A stretch of DNA of 64,000 nt from Denitrobacterium detoxificans (GCF_001643775.1 NZ_CP011402.1:2016432-2080431), one strand, 5' to 3'; shown: positions 33,830 through 43,820, counted from the first letter of the stretch. The notes: generated by a model from the letters alone, not told the origin. Made by a program: numbers and translations.

Positions 33830-33907
33830 TGGTACTCCTTCGTTGTGTTTCGCTAGAAGGATACCAGAAGGTGGCGGCACCACGCGGTACCGCCACCAAG
33901 CCGCAAT

Positions 33908-35401
33908 CTAGTGCTGCGGGAAGAACGCCTCAAGACGCTTCTCGTCGGAAGGTTTGCCCAGGTAGGAACCGATTACCATGAGCAGGAACGCCACGGTGAT
34001 GCCAATGACGATTTGGTGCAGACCGAAGGGTTTGAATCCAATGGCCATGCACAGGCAGTAAGCGAACGTGCCACCCGCCATGCTGGCGATGGCGCCCGTC
34101 TTATTCGCGCGCTTCCAGAACAGCGCGCCCACGAAGACCCAGCAGAACGCCGTCTCCAAGCCGCCGAAGGCGAACATGTTGATCTTCCAGATCACGCTGG
34201 GCGGCACGATGGAGAGCACGAACACCGCAACGCCGATGACCAGCGTTACCACCTGGCTCGCACGAGCGATGGTGCGGTCGGACGGCTGCTTTTCCGCGCG
34301 CTCGCTGCGATGGAGCCACAGGTCCTTCACGATGGCAGAAGAGCTGGCGATGAGCAGACTCGACACCGTGGAAATGCTGGCTGCGATGGGGCCCACGATG
34401 GCGATGCCGGCAAGCCAAGGCGGCAGGCTGCCCACGATGGCCTGCGGAATGATATTGTCGACGCTTCCGCCATAATCGGCCAGACTACCAGGCAGAATGC
34501 CGGCAGCAAGCACGCCCAGGGCAGTGACGCCAATCATCATGGCGCCAATGATGACGGTGCCCAGGATCATGGCGCGGCGCAGCGACTTCGTATCCTTGTA
34601 GCCCATGCAACGTACCACCGACTGCGGCAGGCAGAACGTGAAGATGCCTACGAGCAGCCACTGCGTGAAGTACAGCGAGATGGGCATGTTGCCGCCCGAC
34701 GTGGGCTCGAGCATTTCCGGATGGTTCGAGGCGATGGCGTCCATGATGTTCTCGTAGCCGCCACCTGCGGAAAGAATGCCACCCGCCAGCACCACGATGC
34801 CAATGAGCATTACGATGCCGCACAGGGCGTCGGTTATGGCAACGCCGCGGAAGCCGCCCACCGTAGTGAACAGGATGACTGCGATGCCGAAGATGCACAG
34901 GCCAATGTTGTAGGAATAGCCCGTTACCGCCTCGAACAGCTTGGCGCCGCCCACGAACTGGGCGACCATAGTGGCCGCGAAGAAGACCACGATGATGAGC
35001 GCGGCAATGCCCGCAAGCACATTGGACTGATAGCGCTCGCGAATGACGTCCACCACCGTTACCGCTCCAATGCGACGGCTGATGAGAGCCATCTTCTTGC
35101 CCATGATGCCGTACAGGATGAACAGCGTGGTCACCTGCACGCCAGCCATGTACACCCAGCCGAAGCCGATGCTCCACGCCTGACCAGGGCCACCCACGAA
35201 CGAGCTCACCGAGCCATACGTGGCAATGGTGGTCATGGCAAGCACGAAACCGCCCAGGCTTCGATTGCCGATGAAGTATTCCGAAACGAATCCGCCCGAA
35301 CCCGTGGCGCGCGCAGCGCGACGGGCGTAAATCGCCGCCGCAAGGGCAACGAGCAAGAACAGCGAAATGGGCAGCAGACCTGCCAAGACTTCGTTAGTCA
35401 T
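33908..35401 (-). CDS. panF: Sodium:solute symporter, PanF-like (sodium/pantothenate)
   Basis: 497 aa with about 13 hydrophobic segments. SSS family signatures: GGFVLAMTTIATYGSVSSFVGGPGQAW in helix 2, RYQSNVLAGIAALIIVVFF, and the central GPIAASISTVSSLLIASSSAIVKDL that carries sodium-site serines. The pairing with a YhdT-like small protein is typical of PanF, which imports pantothenate for coenzyme A. ATG 35401 lies inside the end of the upstream gene, giving an eight-base overlap and coupled translation. Confidence 0.88.
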   Translation of the reverse strand: MTNEVLAGLLPISLFLLVALAAAIYARRAARATGSGGFVSEYFIGNRSLGGFVLAMTTIATYGSVSSFVGGPGQAWSIGFGWVYMAGVQVTTLFILYGIMGKKMALISRRIGAVTVVDVIRERYQSNVLAGIAALIIVVFFAATMVAQFVGGAKLFEAVTGYSYNIGLCIFGIAVILFTTVGGFRGVAITDALCGIVMLIGIVVLAGGILSAGGGYENIMDAIASNHPEMLEPTSGGNMPISLYFTQWLLVGIFTFCLPQSVVRCMGYKDTKSLRRAMILGTVIIGAMMIGVTALGVLAAGILPGSLADYGGSVDNIIPQAIVGSLPPWLAGIAIVGPIAASISTVSSLLIASSSAIVKDLWLHRSERAEKQPSDRTIARASQVVTLVIGVAVFVLSIVPPSVIWKINMFAFGGLETAFCWVFVGALFWKRANKTGAIASMAGGTFAYCLCMAIGFKPFGLHQIVIGITVAFLLMVIGSYLGKPSDEKRLEAFFPQH

Positions 35402-35657
35402 GGTGCGCCTCCCCTTCCGCATCGTCGAGCGAGAAGTCCGCAAAGACCTTCTTGCCCAAGAAAACGGCGACGGCAATGGCAAAGAGCCAGGTACCCACCG
35501 TGCCTCCAATGATCCAGATGGGGGTATGGAACAACTGCACGTCGAGCCCCGAAAGGCCAAAGCCCAGCAGGATCCACACCACGATGGTCGCGAAGAGCGC
35601 AACTACCGTCGCCTTCGCCTCCTTGTTTGCCTGGAGTAATTTCTCCCTGTAGGTCAT
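35394..35657 (-). CDS. yhdT: YhdT-family (DUF997) small membrane protein, PanF partner
   Basis: 87 aa with two membrane helices (TVVALFATIVVWILLGFGL and IIGGTVGTWLFAIAVAVFLG) and a charged tail. This is the YhdT/DUF997 type that almost always precedes panF; its exact role in the symporter is unknown. It ends inside the panF start (ATGACTAA). A competing frame at 35398-35661 lacks membrane segments and is a shadow. Confidence 0.85.
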   Translation of the reverse strand: MTYREKLLQANKEAKATVVALFATIVVWILLGFGLSGLDVQLFHTPIWIIGGTVGTWLFAIAVAVFLGKKVFADFSLDDAEGEAHHD

Positions 35658-35789
35658 GCAATCCTCTCCTACATATATGCGCGCTTGCGCCTAACCCCTA
35701 CGCAAGCAATGTAACTTGGTGATTGTATCGACTCGCAACAACGACTACCATTGCTTTGAATGTGTGCGGGTAACCCGAAGGAGCAAGCG

Positions 35790-37439
35790 GTGCATCTGAA
35801 GATTCAAAAGCGCAAGGGGCGGCAGTACCTTTCCGTGGTGCAAAACTATCGGGAGAACGGCGCCACCAAGACGCGCACCGTGGAAACCATCGGGTACGCC
35901 GACGCGTATGAGGGGGAATACGACGATCCTATCGAGCACTTCCGCGCCTACGTTGCAGAGCTAAACGAACGAGAAGCCGAGGGGAACGCAAAAGTTGAAC
36001 TGCGGTTTTCCCGAGACGCCCAAATTGGCGACACCGACGCGCCGGCCATGCGCCTGGGTTCGGCCGTGGCGCTGGGATGCTTGGACGCGCTGGGCGTGAA
36101 GCAATTCTTCAATGCTCGCTGCAGCCACGAGCATTTCCCCCATGCCGCGGGGCGCATCTTCGAAATGCTCGCCACCGAGCGCATGATGCACGTGGCATCC
36201 AAGCGCGAATCGTGGGAGCGCCGAGGGGCGTTTCCGCGCGCTTGCGCATTCTCGTTCGAGAACGTATACGCCGCACTCGTGTGCTTTGCGCGCCACGACG
36301 CTCAGCTTACCCGCGCTATGCGCGTGGCCTGCGAAAACATACGTCCCTACGACCGCTCGTGTGGGTACCTGGCATGCGCGCCCTTTGCGTTTTCACCCAC
36401 GACCGACGTGCATCCCGCAGGCCCGCAGCGCGAAGACGCGAGCGCAGCGGGCAGCACGACCCACGAATCCGCGCGCGAGACGCACTGGATGTGCATGCTC
36501 ATGGACGCCGAGGGGATTCCGCTGGACTACCAGCTGGTGGAGGGCGAACCCGACGCACACGCGCTTGCCGAGCTAGCAAGTTGGGGGCGACGCGAACACA
36601 GGCTGCAGCGCGTGGTGGTGATTGCAGGTCGTCTTTCCCATCTGGGGAATGCGATGCTGGAGCTTTCCGCCCAAGGGGACGGGTTTGTGTTCTACGAACC
36701 CATTCACGCAGGCAGCACGCTGGCGGAATGGGCGAGCGCGGCACAGGGCTACGTACGCAGCGAGAAGGGGACGTACCGCATCAAGTCGCGCACGCGCACG
36801 GTGAGTGTGGGGGAAGACGGAGCGCTGGGCGAGCCGGGCAGCGAAAGCGGCGGGACGCAAAGCCAAATCGACCAGGTGGATGCGAACGGGAACTCAGGAG
36901 CGAACGACAACGCGACCGCGAACGGCACCGTGAGCACCGCCGGCAAGGCAAGCGCGAGCGACCACGCAACACTCGGGGCCAGCCTCACCGTCAAGGAAGT
37001 GGTGCTGCGCAGCCAGGGGTACGCCTGCACCATCACAAGCGAAACGCGCTTGAGCGCCGCGCGCATCTTCAACCTGTTCCGCGAGCTCTGGCGCCTTACG
37101 GAGCCATTCCAGGTCATGGAAGCCGATTTCAGCCCCATGCCCTACCCCGTTGCGCATGCCGACCATATTCGCGCGCACTTCCTGGTGTGCTATGCAGCGT
37201 TTATGGCGCTGCGTATGCTGCGCTGGCGCACGAACTGGCAATACAACGCTGCGGGCATGGCCGACGCGCTGTTGCACATGGAGGGCATGCACCTGCAGCA
37301 GAACTGGTATTTGTTCAACTATCGCACCCCCGTAACCGACCTGATAGAAGAAGCATGCGACATCCCCGTCGCGCGCAGGTTGCGCACCCCCGTCGACGTG
37401 CGAAGCGCGATTACGAGCGCGTGCAAGGCGTTTGGGTAA
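35790..37439 (+). CDS. IS1634/IS4-type transposase-like protein, probably inactive or domesticated
   Basis: 549 aa. The N-terminus VHLKIQKRKGRQYLSVVQNY and the C-terminus FQVMEADFSPMPYPVAHADH then IRAHFLVCYAAFMALRMLRW match IS1634-family transposases (FRVMK ... V...IRGHFLICF). Candidate DDE residues: Asp188 (PYDRS) and Glu438 (LTEPFQ) are kept, but the second Asp site (normally VADRG) reads IAGRL with Gly280. A Ser/Gly/Asn/Ala-rich insertion (about 345-395) precedes the last block. No terminal inverted repeats are visible around the gene, yet the long frame is intact. GTG 35790 with GAAGGAG upstream gives the family's usual N-terminus. Alignment is by eye. Confidence 0.7.
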   Translation: MHLKIQKRKGRQYLSVVQNYRENGATKTRTVETIGYADAYEGEYDDPIEHFRAYVAELNEREAEGNAKVELRFSRDAQIGDTDAPAMRLGSAVALGCLDALGVKQFFNARCSHEHFPHAAGRIFEMLATERMMHVASKRESWERRGAFPRACAFSFENVYAALVCFARHDAQLTRAMRVACENIRPYDRSCGYLACAPFAFSPTTDVHPAGPQREDASAAGSTTHESARETHWMCMLMDAEGIPLDYQLVEGEPDAHALAELASWGRREHRLQRVVVIAGRLSHLGNAMLELSAQGDGFVFYEPIHAGSTLAEWASAAQGYVRSEKGTYRIKSRTRTVSVGEDGALGEPGSESGGTQSQIDQVDANGNSGANDNATANGTVSTAGKASASDHATLGASLTVKEVVLRSQGYACTITSETRLSAARIFNLFRELWRLTEPFQVMEADFSPMPYPVAHADHIRAHFLVCYAAFMALRMLRWRTNWQYNAAGMADALLHMEGMHLQQNWYLFNYRTPVTDLIEEACDIPVARRLRTPVDVRSAITSACKAFG

Positions 37440-37613
37440 GGGGCGTGGACCCGCGTACAGCATCTGGCAAACCCCGCCTGCATCAAGCCAAAGATTGCGG
37501 CGGCGTTTCCATTCCCTGTCACTTTGATGGGCTAAAGCGCGTGAGGGATTTACGCACGTAGCGTTCTCCTATAATGAGCGCCAACAAAAAGCGAACACGC
37601 GGAAGGAGCCCGC

Positions 37614-38834
37614 ATGGCCAAAGTCAACGAAAATTACGCCAAGCTGCCCGGCAGCTATCTGTTCACCGAGATCGCCCACCGCACAGCGCGCTACATGGAA
37701 GAGCACCCCGACGCGAAGATGATCAAGATGGGCATCGGCGACGTCACGCGCCCGCTGGTTCCCGCAGTACTGGAAGCCATGCACGACGCCGTGAACGACA
37801 TGTCCACCAGCGAGAACTTCCACGGCTACGGCCCCGAGCAGGGCTACGACTTCCTGCGCAACGCCATCGTCGAGAACGACTTCGCCGCCCGCGGCGTCGA
37901 CATCGCCGCCGACGAGATCTTCGTCTCCGACGGCGCCAAGAGCGACTGCGGCAATATCGGCGACCTGTTCGACGTGGACAACGTGGTTGCCGTCTGCGAC
38001 CCCGTCTACCCCGTGTACGTGGACACTAACGCCATGGCCGGCCGCGCGGGCGACTACGACGAAGCCGCCCAGAACTGGACGAACATCGTCTACATGCCCA
38101 CCACCGCGGAAAACGGCTTCTGCCCCGCCCTGCCCGAGCGCGACGCCGACATCATCTACCTGTGCTCGCCCAGCAACCCCACGGGCACCGTTCTCAACTT
38201 CGACCAGCTAAAGGTCTGGGTCGACTACGCCAACGAACACGACGCCATCATCCTGTTCGACGCTGCGTACGAGCGTTTCATCACCGAAGAGAACGTACCG
38301 CACAGCATCTTCGAGGTACCCGGCGCCAAGACCTGCGCCATCGAGTTCCGCTCGTTCTCGAAGACGGCCGGCTTCACTGGCGCACGCTGCGGCTACACCG
38401 TGGTGCCGAAGGACCTGGTGCGCGATGGCCAGAGCCTGAACGCCATGTGGAACCGCCGTCAGACCACGAAGTTCAACGGCGCAAGCTACATCATCCAGCG
38501 TGGCGCCGCGGCCATCTACACGCCCGAAGGCAAGCAGCAAATCGAGGACACGCTCGATTACTACCGCGCGAACGCACGCGTAATCAAGGAAGGCCTGGAA
38601 GCCGCCGGCTTCACCGTATTCGGCGCTGTGAACAGCCCCTACGTCTGGTGCAAGACGCCCGAGGGCATGGGCTCCTGGGAGTTCTTCGACCTGCTGCTGA
38701 CCAAGGCGAACATCATCACCACGCCGGGTGCGGGCTTCGGCCCCTCGGGCGAGGGCTACATCCGTCTTACCGCCTTCGGCGACGCCGAGGCAACCAAGGA
38801 AGCCATGCAGCGCATCGCTCAGCTGGAGCTGTAA
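37614..38834 (+). CDS. dapL: LL-diaminopimelate aminotransferase
   Basis: 406 aa, fold type I PLP enzyme. Marks: MGIGDVTRPLVPAVLEAMHDA, ENFHGYGPEQGYDFLRNAI, CSPSNPTGT, and the PLP lysine in SFSKTAGFTGARCGY (Lys250). It converts tetrahydrodipicolinate directly to LL-diaminopimelate for lysine and peptidoglycan synthesis, bypassing DapC/D/E. GGAAGGAG precedes ATG 37614. Single gene with its own terminator. Confidence 0.95.
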   Translation: MAKVNENYAKLPGSYLFTEIAHRTARYMEEHPDAKMIKMGIGDVTRPLVPAVLEAMHDAVNDMSTSENFHGYGPEQGYDFLRNAIVENDFAARGVDIAADEIFVSDGAKSDCGNIGDLFDVDNVVAVCDPVYPVYVDTNAMAGRAGDYDEAAQNWTNIVYMPTTAENGFCPALPERDADIIYLCSPSNPTGTVLNFDQLKVWVDYANEHDAIILFDAAYERFITEENVPHSIFEVPGAKTCAIEFRSFSKTAGFTGARCGYTVVPKDLVRDGQSLNAMWNRRQTTKFNGASYIIQRGAAAIYTPEGKQQIEDTLDYYRANARVIKEGLEAAGFTVFGAVNSPYVWCKTPEGMGSWEFFDLLLTKANIITTPGAGFGPSGEGYIRLTAFGDAEATKEAMQRIAQLEL

Positions 38835-38862
38835 ACTAGCGCCGCGAACAACCCGCAAACGC

Positions 38863-38906
38863 AACCCCGCCTGCGCCAACCCATGGCGCAGGCGGGGTTT
38901 GCTTTA
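38863..38906 (+). terminator. Rho-independent terminator after dapL
   Basis: Perfect 16-bp stem AACCCCGCCTGCGCCA / TGGCGCAGGCGGGGTT, loop ACCCA, tail TTGCTTTATT. Confidence 0.92.
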
Positions 38907-39067
38907 TTCCCGACCGGCAAACAACAAAGAATTAGACAGCCAACGCCCAATCGTCAAGCAAGCATTATCAGCAATCGGACACCAACCACCGGCACCCCAT
39001 TGCCAGACCGCTCGGCACCTGATATACAACCTGTACAACGTAATCCGCTCATAAGGGAGGGCACGCC

Positions 39068-39700
39068 ATGGCATTCGACTTCAAGAAGGAATACCGCGAC
39101 CTATACCAGCCCAAAACGAAACCGGCCATTGTCGACGTGCCAAGCATGCGTTTCATCGCCGTAGAGGGATCGGGTGACCCCAACGAAGAAAACGGCGCAT
39201 ACTCAAATGCCGTGGGCGCTCTCTACGCCGTGGCCTACACGCTGAAAATGAGCTACAAAACCGACCACGTCATCCCCGGCTTCTACGAATACGTCGTCCC
39301 GCCACTGGAGGGTTTCTGGTGGCAGCCCGGCATCGCCGGCGTCGACTACGCCAACAAGTCCACCTTCCATTGGGTCTCGGCTATACGCGTACCGGAATTC
39401 GTCGATGACGCCCAGTTCGCCTGGGCAATCGAAGCCGCCACCGCAAAGAAAAAGCTCGACCTCTCGCATGTGCATCTCATCGAGCTAAACGAGGGCACCT
39501 GCGTCCAATGCATGCACATTGGCCCCTACGATAACGAACCCGCAACCATCGACCTTATGCACGAGTTCGCAGCATCACAGGGCTACGAACTTGACTTCTC
39601 GGACGACCGCAGGCACCACGAGATCTACCTCTCCGACCCGAACAAGGCCAAACCCGAGAAGCTAAAGACCGTCGTGCGCCACCCCATTCGCAAGGCGTAG
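39068..39700 (+). CDS. GyrI-like small-molecule-binding domain protein
   Basis: 210 aa. Stand-alone GyrI-like domain: FKKEYRDLYQPKTKPAIVDVPSMRFIAVEGSGDPNE, the GFWWQPG motif, WVSAIRVPEFV, and CVQCMHIGPYDNEPATIDLM followed by HHEIYLSDPNKAKPEKLKT. This subfamily has no DNA-binding part; members bind or hydrolyse small hydrophobic molecules. AGGGAGG lies upstream of the ATG. Monocistronic, facing a long repeat-filled gap. Confidence 0.88.
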   Translation: MAFDFKKEYRDLYQPKTKPAIVDVPSMRFIAVEGSGDPNEENGAYSNAVGALYAVAYTLKMSYKTDHVIPGFYEYVVPPLEGFWWQPGIAGVDYANKSTFHWVSAIRVPEFVDDAQFAWAIEAATAKKKLDLSHVHLIELNEGTCVQCMHIGPYDNEPATIDLMHEFAASQGYELDFSDDRRHHEIYLSDPNKAKPEKLKTVVRHPIRKA

Positions 39701-39828
39701 CCCCGGGGACTTTCACCCCTCGGCACGCACGAGAAAAGCCACACACGCTAGCCAATACGAGCAACGGGTGCGCCATCTCGCAGCGAACAACAACATCCGC
39801 AGCGGCTTCCGCCACTGCAAAGACCAAA

Positions 39829-40044
39829 TTGGGCAAAATCGGCGATGGTTTTGTAAAAAGTGTCGCCGATTACACGTCGCGAGAGCCCGCGGAGGCAACA
39901 CTCTCCGTGAGGCAAAATCGCGACCTGGGACAATACGCTCTCGTAACGCCCAAACAAGCCATCTGAAGCCCAAATCGCCCTCATCAAGAGCTCATTAACG
40001 TGCAAACAGCGACATTTCTTACATTTAGTTGGCCAAATTTGCTC
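39829..40044. repeat. Palindromic intergenic repeat family, copy 2
   Basis: Left arm TTGGGCAAAATCGGCGATGG then TTTTGTAAAAAGTGTCGC; right arm (about 40009-40044) is a diverged complement (GCGACATTTCTTACATTTAG then TTGGCCAAATTTGCTC). The arms are roughly two-thirds identical, so this copy is older or less constrained than copy 1. No ORF inside. Confidence 0.6.
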
Positions 40045-40173
40045 ATTTTCCTGCCGAGCGCGGTCAAACGAACCCATTTCACCGCCCGCGCGGCTTATTT
40101 CGCGGGTCGGCACCATCCCGCTACGCACAAAGAGGGGGCATGATGCGCCCCGATTTCCACGCTGGGAGCCCAG

Positions 40174-40391
40174 TCTGGCAAAATAGACGCCCAAATTGTA
40201 AAAAATTTGCCTTTCGGAACATTTTTCGACGCCGCCGGCAACTATGCGCGCCTACGTCGGAAAAGCGACCTGGGAAAACGCCTACCGCAATCGCATGCTC
40301 CGCCCACCAAACCGCAAAATCCCGCTCTCAACGCATCAACAATGTTCAATACGGCGAATTTTTTACAAAAGCGGCGCGGTTTTTGCCAAAA
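40174..40391. repeat. Palindromic intergenic repeat family, copy 3
   Basis: Left arm TCTGGCAAAATAGACGCCCA then AATTGTAAAAAATTTGCC and TTTCGGAACATT; right arm (about 40341-40391) AATGTTCAATACGGCGAATT, TTTTACAAAAGCGG, then GTTTTTGCCAAAA. Shares TGGCAAAA, TTGTAAAAAAT and GAACATT blocks in the same order as copy 1. It lies 130 bases from copy 2. Confidence 0.65.
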
Positions 40392-40448
40392 CGGCCCTTC
40401 CAAGCGAATCCCGGGAGCAAATTACCGCGCCGAGGCGCCCAAGCGGAC

Positions 40449-40475
40449 AAAAAAACGCCGGCCGTTAGGCCGGCG
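40449..40475 (-). terminator. Rho-independent terminator after the HAD gene
   Basis: Minus strand: CGCCGGCC-TAAC-GGCCGGCG followed by TTTTTTT. Located 73 bases beyond the stop. Confidence 0.92.
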
Positions 40476-40547
40476 CTATCCAGACGCCACTAGCAACACC
40501 CGGGCATCAAGTATGCAGTCGCTCCAGCCTCCGCATGCGCAACCGCG

Positions 40548-41219
40548 CTACGCCCGAGCAGCCTCGATGCGCGCCACGAGCGCGGGAATATCCGCGGGCG
40601 CATGCGCGAGCTCGGTGGCATCTGCCAGCTCTTCGGGCGTGCCAAAGCCATACAGGCAGCCAATGCACGGCAAGCGATGCGCCGCTGACAAGGCAATATC
40701 CTTATGCCTGTCGCCAATGGCAATAAACGGCCCCTCGAAATCACGCTCGATGGACTTGAAGATCTCTTCCTTGGGCGCGTAATCGAACTGCTGAGCGTTG
40801 TAATACCCGGAAAACCACTGGTCCAAGTCAAACGCCTTGCGCGCGGCCTCCTGATACTCCGTCGCGCAATTGCTCAGGAACACCAGCGTATGCCCTGCCG
40901 CCTTCACGGCATCGAGCATCTGAGGAACGCCATCGTACAGCCGCGCCTTGCCCGCCGCCACAGCCTGAAGCATGACATCCTTCACGTGCAGCGCCGCCGG
41001 CTCGGCCACCTCCCACGGAATCTCGGGCGCCAGGCGCGCCCAGGCCTCGAACACGTTCAAGCCCAGGTTGCGCTCCAATTCCTCGCGTGCGAACGTGCGC
41101 GGACGAGCCTTCCCCGCATCCACCAGCGTCTGGTATCCCGCGGGAAACGCATCGGCATACACGTACATGCTGTCATGCAGCGTGCCGTCATAATCAAAAA
41201 CCAACGTGGAGGGCCTCAT
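40548..41219 (-). CDS. HAD-superfamily hydrolase (phosphatase)
   Basis: 223 aa. HAD motif I FDYDGTLHDS, motif II LVFLSNCA, motif III Lys in FDYAPKEEIFKS and motif IV IAIGDRHKDI are all present, with an alpha-helical cap (about 15-90), Gph-like. It should dephosphorylate a small metabolite in the cytoplasm. It lies 110 bases downstream of ribH on the same strand, so it could be the unassigned phosphatase of the riboflavin pathway, though a hairpin (41246-41276) between them argues for partial separation. ATG 41219 with AGAGGAG upstream. Confidence 0.85.
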   Translation of the reverse strand: MRPSTLVFDYDGTLHDSMYVYADAFPAGYQTLVDAGKARPRTFAREELERNLGLNVFEAWARLAPEIPWEVAEPAALHVKDVMLQAVAAGKARLYDGVPQMLDAVKAAGHTLVFLSNCATEYQEAARKAFDLDQWFSGYYNAQQFDYAPKEEIFKSIERDFEGPFIAIGDRHKDIALSAAHRLPCIGCLYGFGTPEELADATELAHAPADIPALVARIEAARA

Positions 41220-41245
41220 GCCCGCTCCTCTCGAACGCACGTAAG

Positions 41246-41276
41246 CAAACGGGGCAACCGGCCAGCCGATCGCCCC
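41246..41276 (-). terminator. Weak terminator after ribH
   Basis: GGGGC ... GCCCC hairpin of about 11 bp with internal wobbles, followed by GTTTGCTT on the minus strand, between ribH and the HAD gene. Confidence 0.45.
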
Positions 41277-41329
41277 ATAGCTCTACCCTAAACGATGCAG
41301 CGCGCAAACAGCGCCGCTATCGCAAAACG

Positions 41330-41797
41330 CTAAATTTGCCCCATGACATTGCAGAGCTCGATAGCGCCCAACGCGCACTCGCTGCCCTTGTTGCCCACCT
41401 TGCTGCCCGCGCGCTCGATGGCCTGCTCGATGGTATCGGTGGTAAGCACGCCCATCATAACGGGGATGCCAGCCTTCAGCGACACCTGGGCGATGCCCTT
41501 CGAAACCTCGTTGCAGACCACATCGTAATGGCTGGTAGCGCCACGAATCACCGCACCCAGGCAAATGACTGCATCAAACTTGCCGCTTTCGGCCATGCGC
41601 TGCGCTACCAAGGGAATCTCGAACGCGCCCGGCACCCAGGCGGCCGTGATGTTCTCCTCGGGCACGTTATGACGCACCAAGCCATCGATGGCGCCCTCGA
41701 GCAGCTTGCCCGTGATGAACTCGTTGAAGCGCGCCACCACGATGCCCACGCGCAGATTCTCGTTTACGACCTTACCCTCGATTACGTTGATTGCCAT
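41330..41797 (-). CDS. ribH: 6,7-dimethyl-8-ribityllumazine synthase
   Basis: 155 aa, usual length. Motifs: [28 protein letters not shown] (substrate loop), [15 protein letters not shown] with the catalytic His, and [18 protein letters not shown]. It condenses ribitylaminouracil with dihydroxybutanone phosphate to lumazine. Last of the four rib genes, 48 bases after ribBA, under the FMN riboswitch. Confidence 0.96.
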   Translation of the reverse strand: MAINVIEGKVVNENLRVGIVVARFNEFITGKLLEGAIDGLVRHNVPEENITAAWVPGAFEIPLVAQRMAESGKFDAVICLGAVIRGATSHYDVVCNEVSKGIAQVSLKAGIPVMMGVLTTDTIEQAIERAGSKVGNKGSECALGAIELCNVMGQI

Positions 41798-41845
41798 GTT
41801 AGTTTCCTCCTATTGGAATGCCTGATACTTGCTCGTTTCCCGCGC

Positions 41846-43066
41846 TTACGCCAAAGCGGGCTCTTGCAGAATGCTCTCGAATACGTGGCCCATCTTCTCG
41901 CGCTTCGTCTCCAGATACGCACGGTCGTGCTCCTGCGGCTCGATCTCGATGGGCACGCGCTCCACGATTTCCAAGTTGAAATCGCCCAGTCCATACACCT
42001 TTTCGGGGTTGTTGGTGAGCAGACGAATGCTACGGCAACCCAGGTTGCGCAGAATCTGCGCCCCGGACCAGTATTCGCGCAGGTCGGGCTTGAATCCCAA
42101 CGCCACGTTGGCCTCTACCGTGTCCATGCCCTGCTCCTGCAGCGCATATGCCCTAATCTTGTTGATCAGGCCAATGCCGCGGCCTTCCTGACGCATGTAC
42201 AGCAGCACGCCACGACCCTCGGCCTCGATCTGCTTGAGGGCGCTATGCAGCTGGTCGCCGCAATCGCAGCGCTGGCTGCCGAACACATCGCCCGTCAGGC
42301 ACTCGGAATGCACGCGGCACAGCACGTTGCGGCCGTCGCCAATCTCGCCCTTCACCAGGGCAACATGTTCTTCGCCGGTGATGTCGTTCACGAAGCCGTG
42401 AATCTGGAACTCGCCATACTGCGTGGGCAACTTGGCCGTGGCGGCCTCGCGCATATGGTTGTCGTGCGCGCGGCAATAATCCTGCAGCTGCTTGATGGAG
42501 ATAAGGCACAGCCCCCATTCGCGAGCCTTTTCGACCAGCTCGCTCGTGCGCATCATAGTGCCATCCTCGCGCATGATCTCGCAGCACAGGCCGCACTGCG
42601 CCATGCCAGCATGACGTAGCAGGTCGACCGTCGCCTCGGTGTGCCCGTTGCGCTCCAGCACGCCACCGCGCTTGGCTACCAAGGGGAACATATGCCCAGG
42701 CCTGCGGAAATCCTCGGGGCTCGCCGCAGGATCGACGCACTTCATAGCCGTCAGGCTGCGCTCAGCCGCCGAAATACCCGTCGTGGTCTCCACATGGTCG
42801 ATAGACACGGTGAACGCGGTCTCGTGATTGTCGGTGTTCTCGGAAACCATTTGCTGGAAGTTCAGCTTATGGGCGAGCTCCTGGCTCATGGGCATGCAGA
42901 TAAGGCCCTTGGCCTGCGACGCCATAAAGTTCACATTCGCCTGCGTGGCGAATTCCGCCGCGCAAATCAGGTCGCCCTCGTTTTCGCGATCGGGATCGTC
43001 CACCACCATGATCAGGTGGCCCATCTGCAGTTCGGCAATCGCCTCTGCTACGGTGTTCAGTTCCAT
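41846..43066 (-). CDS. ribBA: Bifunctional dihydroxybutanone phosphate synthase / GTP cyclohydrolase II
   Basis: 406 aa. RibB domain (about 1-200): [41 protein letters not shown]. RibA domain (about 205-400): [20 protein letters not shown] (zinc Cys), [17 protein letters not shown] and [12 protein letters not shown]. It supplies both starting branches of riboflavin synthesis. ATG 43066 with AGAGAGG upstream; the longer frame to 43228 runs into ribE and is rejected. Confidence 0.96.
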   Translation of the reverse strand: MELNTVAEAIAELQMGHLIMVVDDPDRENEGDLICAAEFATQANVNFMASQAKGLICMPMSQELAHKLNFQQMVSENTDNHETAFTVSIDHVETTTGISAAERSLTAMKCVDPAASPEDFRRPGHMFPLVAKRGGVLERNGHTEATVDLLRHAGMAQCGLCCEIMREDGTMMRTSELVEKAREWGLCLISIKQLQDYCRAHDNHMREAATAKLPTQYGEFQIHGFVNDITGEEHVALVKGEIGDGRNVLCRVHSECLTGDVFGSQRCDCGDQLHSALKQIEAEGRGVLLYMRQEGRGIGLINKIRAYALQEQGMDTVEANVALGFKPDLREYWSGAQILRNLGCRSIRLLTNNPEKVYGLGDFNLEIVERVPIEIEPQEHDRAYLETKREKMGHVFESILQEPALA

Positions 43067-43112
43067 ATGAGTTCCTCTCTCCTTGAAGAAGTTGATTCCG
43101 AATGACGCGCGG

Positions 43113-43820
43113 CTAGAATCCATTGCGCGCGAGAAATTCCATGGTGAGGCCCGACGGGCGGCCGCTCGAGTCGTCTGCCTGCGCAGACGCGAGCGGAGTT
43201 GCGGGTGCGTCGGCCGCAGGCGTGCCACCCACCGTGACCCCTAACAGCTTTTGCACGTACTTGCCCAGCATGTCGTTTTCCAGATTGACCGTGTCACCAG
43301 GGCGTTTCCCCAGCAGCACCGTCTGGGCACCGGTGTGCGGGATGATGGACACCTCGAACTCGTTACCCTGAACGCTGGCTACGGTCAGGCTGATGCCGTC
43401 GATGGCGATAGACCCCTGCGGCACCACGAGCGCCGCGATACGCGACTCGGTGCGAATGCGCACGCGCACGGCGTTTTCCTCGGCGCGACGCTGCACGATC
43501 GCACCCACGCCATCGATGTGCCCCGATACGATATGACCCCCGAACCGCCCATTCGCAGACATGGCGCGCTCCAGGTCGACGGGGCTTCCAGGCGCAAGTT
43601 CGCCCAGGTTGGACGCGCTCAGCGTTTGCGGCATGACGTCGGCGCTAAACTCGTCGGCACCCATAGCCGTCACGGTAAGGCACACGCCATTCGTGGCGAT
43701 GCTGTCGCCAATGCGCGTGCCCTCCAGGACGGTGCGGCACGCAATGACGATCTTGCCCGCCTGGCCTCGCGGAGGCATGCACCGAACAGCGCCCACTTCC
43801 TCTACAATGCCCGTGAACAT
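43113..43820 (-). CDS. ribE: Riboflavin synthase alpha chain
   Basis: 235 aa with two lumazine-binding repeats: [12 protein letters not shown] ... [14 protein letters not shown] and [14 protein letters not shown] ... [15 protein letters not shown]. The C-terminal tail (from about 205) is Ala/Pro/Ser-rich and longer than usual. It dismutates two lumazines to riboflavin. Its ATG shares one base with the ribD stop (TAATG). Confidence 0.95.
   Translation of the reverse strand: MFTGIVEEVGAVRCMPPRGQAGKIVIACRTVLEGTRIGDSIATNGVCLTVTAMGADEFSADVMPQTLSASNLGELAPGSPVDLERAMSANGRFGGHIVSGHIDGVGAIVQRRAEENAVRVRIRTESRIAALVVPQGSIAIDGISLTVASVQGNEFEVSIIPHTGAQTVLLGKRPGDTVNLENDMLGKYVQKLLGVTVGGTPAADAPATPLASAQADDSSGRPSGLTMEFLARNGF

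Noticed and set aside
35398-35661. Alternative small frame overlapping yhdT
   Set aside because: It lacks membrane segments, and the neighbouring frame has YhdT topology and couples to panF.
36077-37561. Second plus-strand frame within the transposase-like gene
   Set aside because: Arg-rich shadow of the supported frame, which carries family motifs and a ribosome site.
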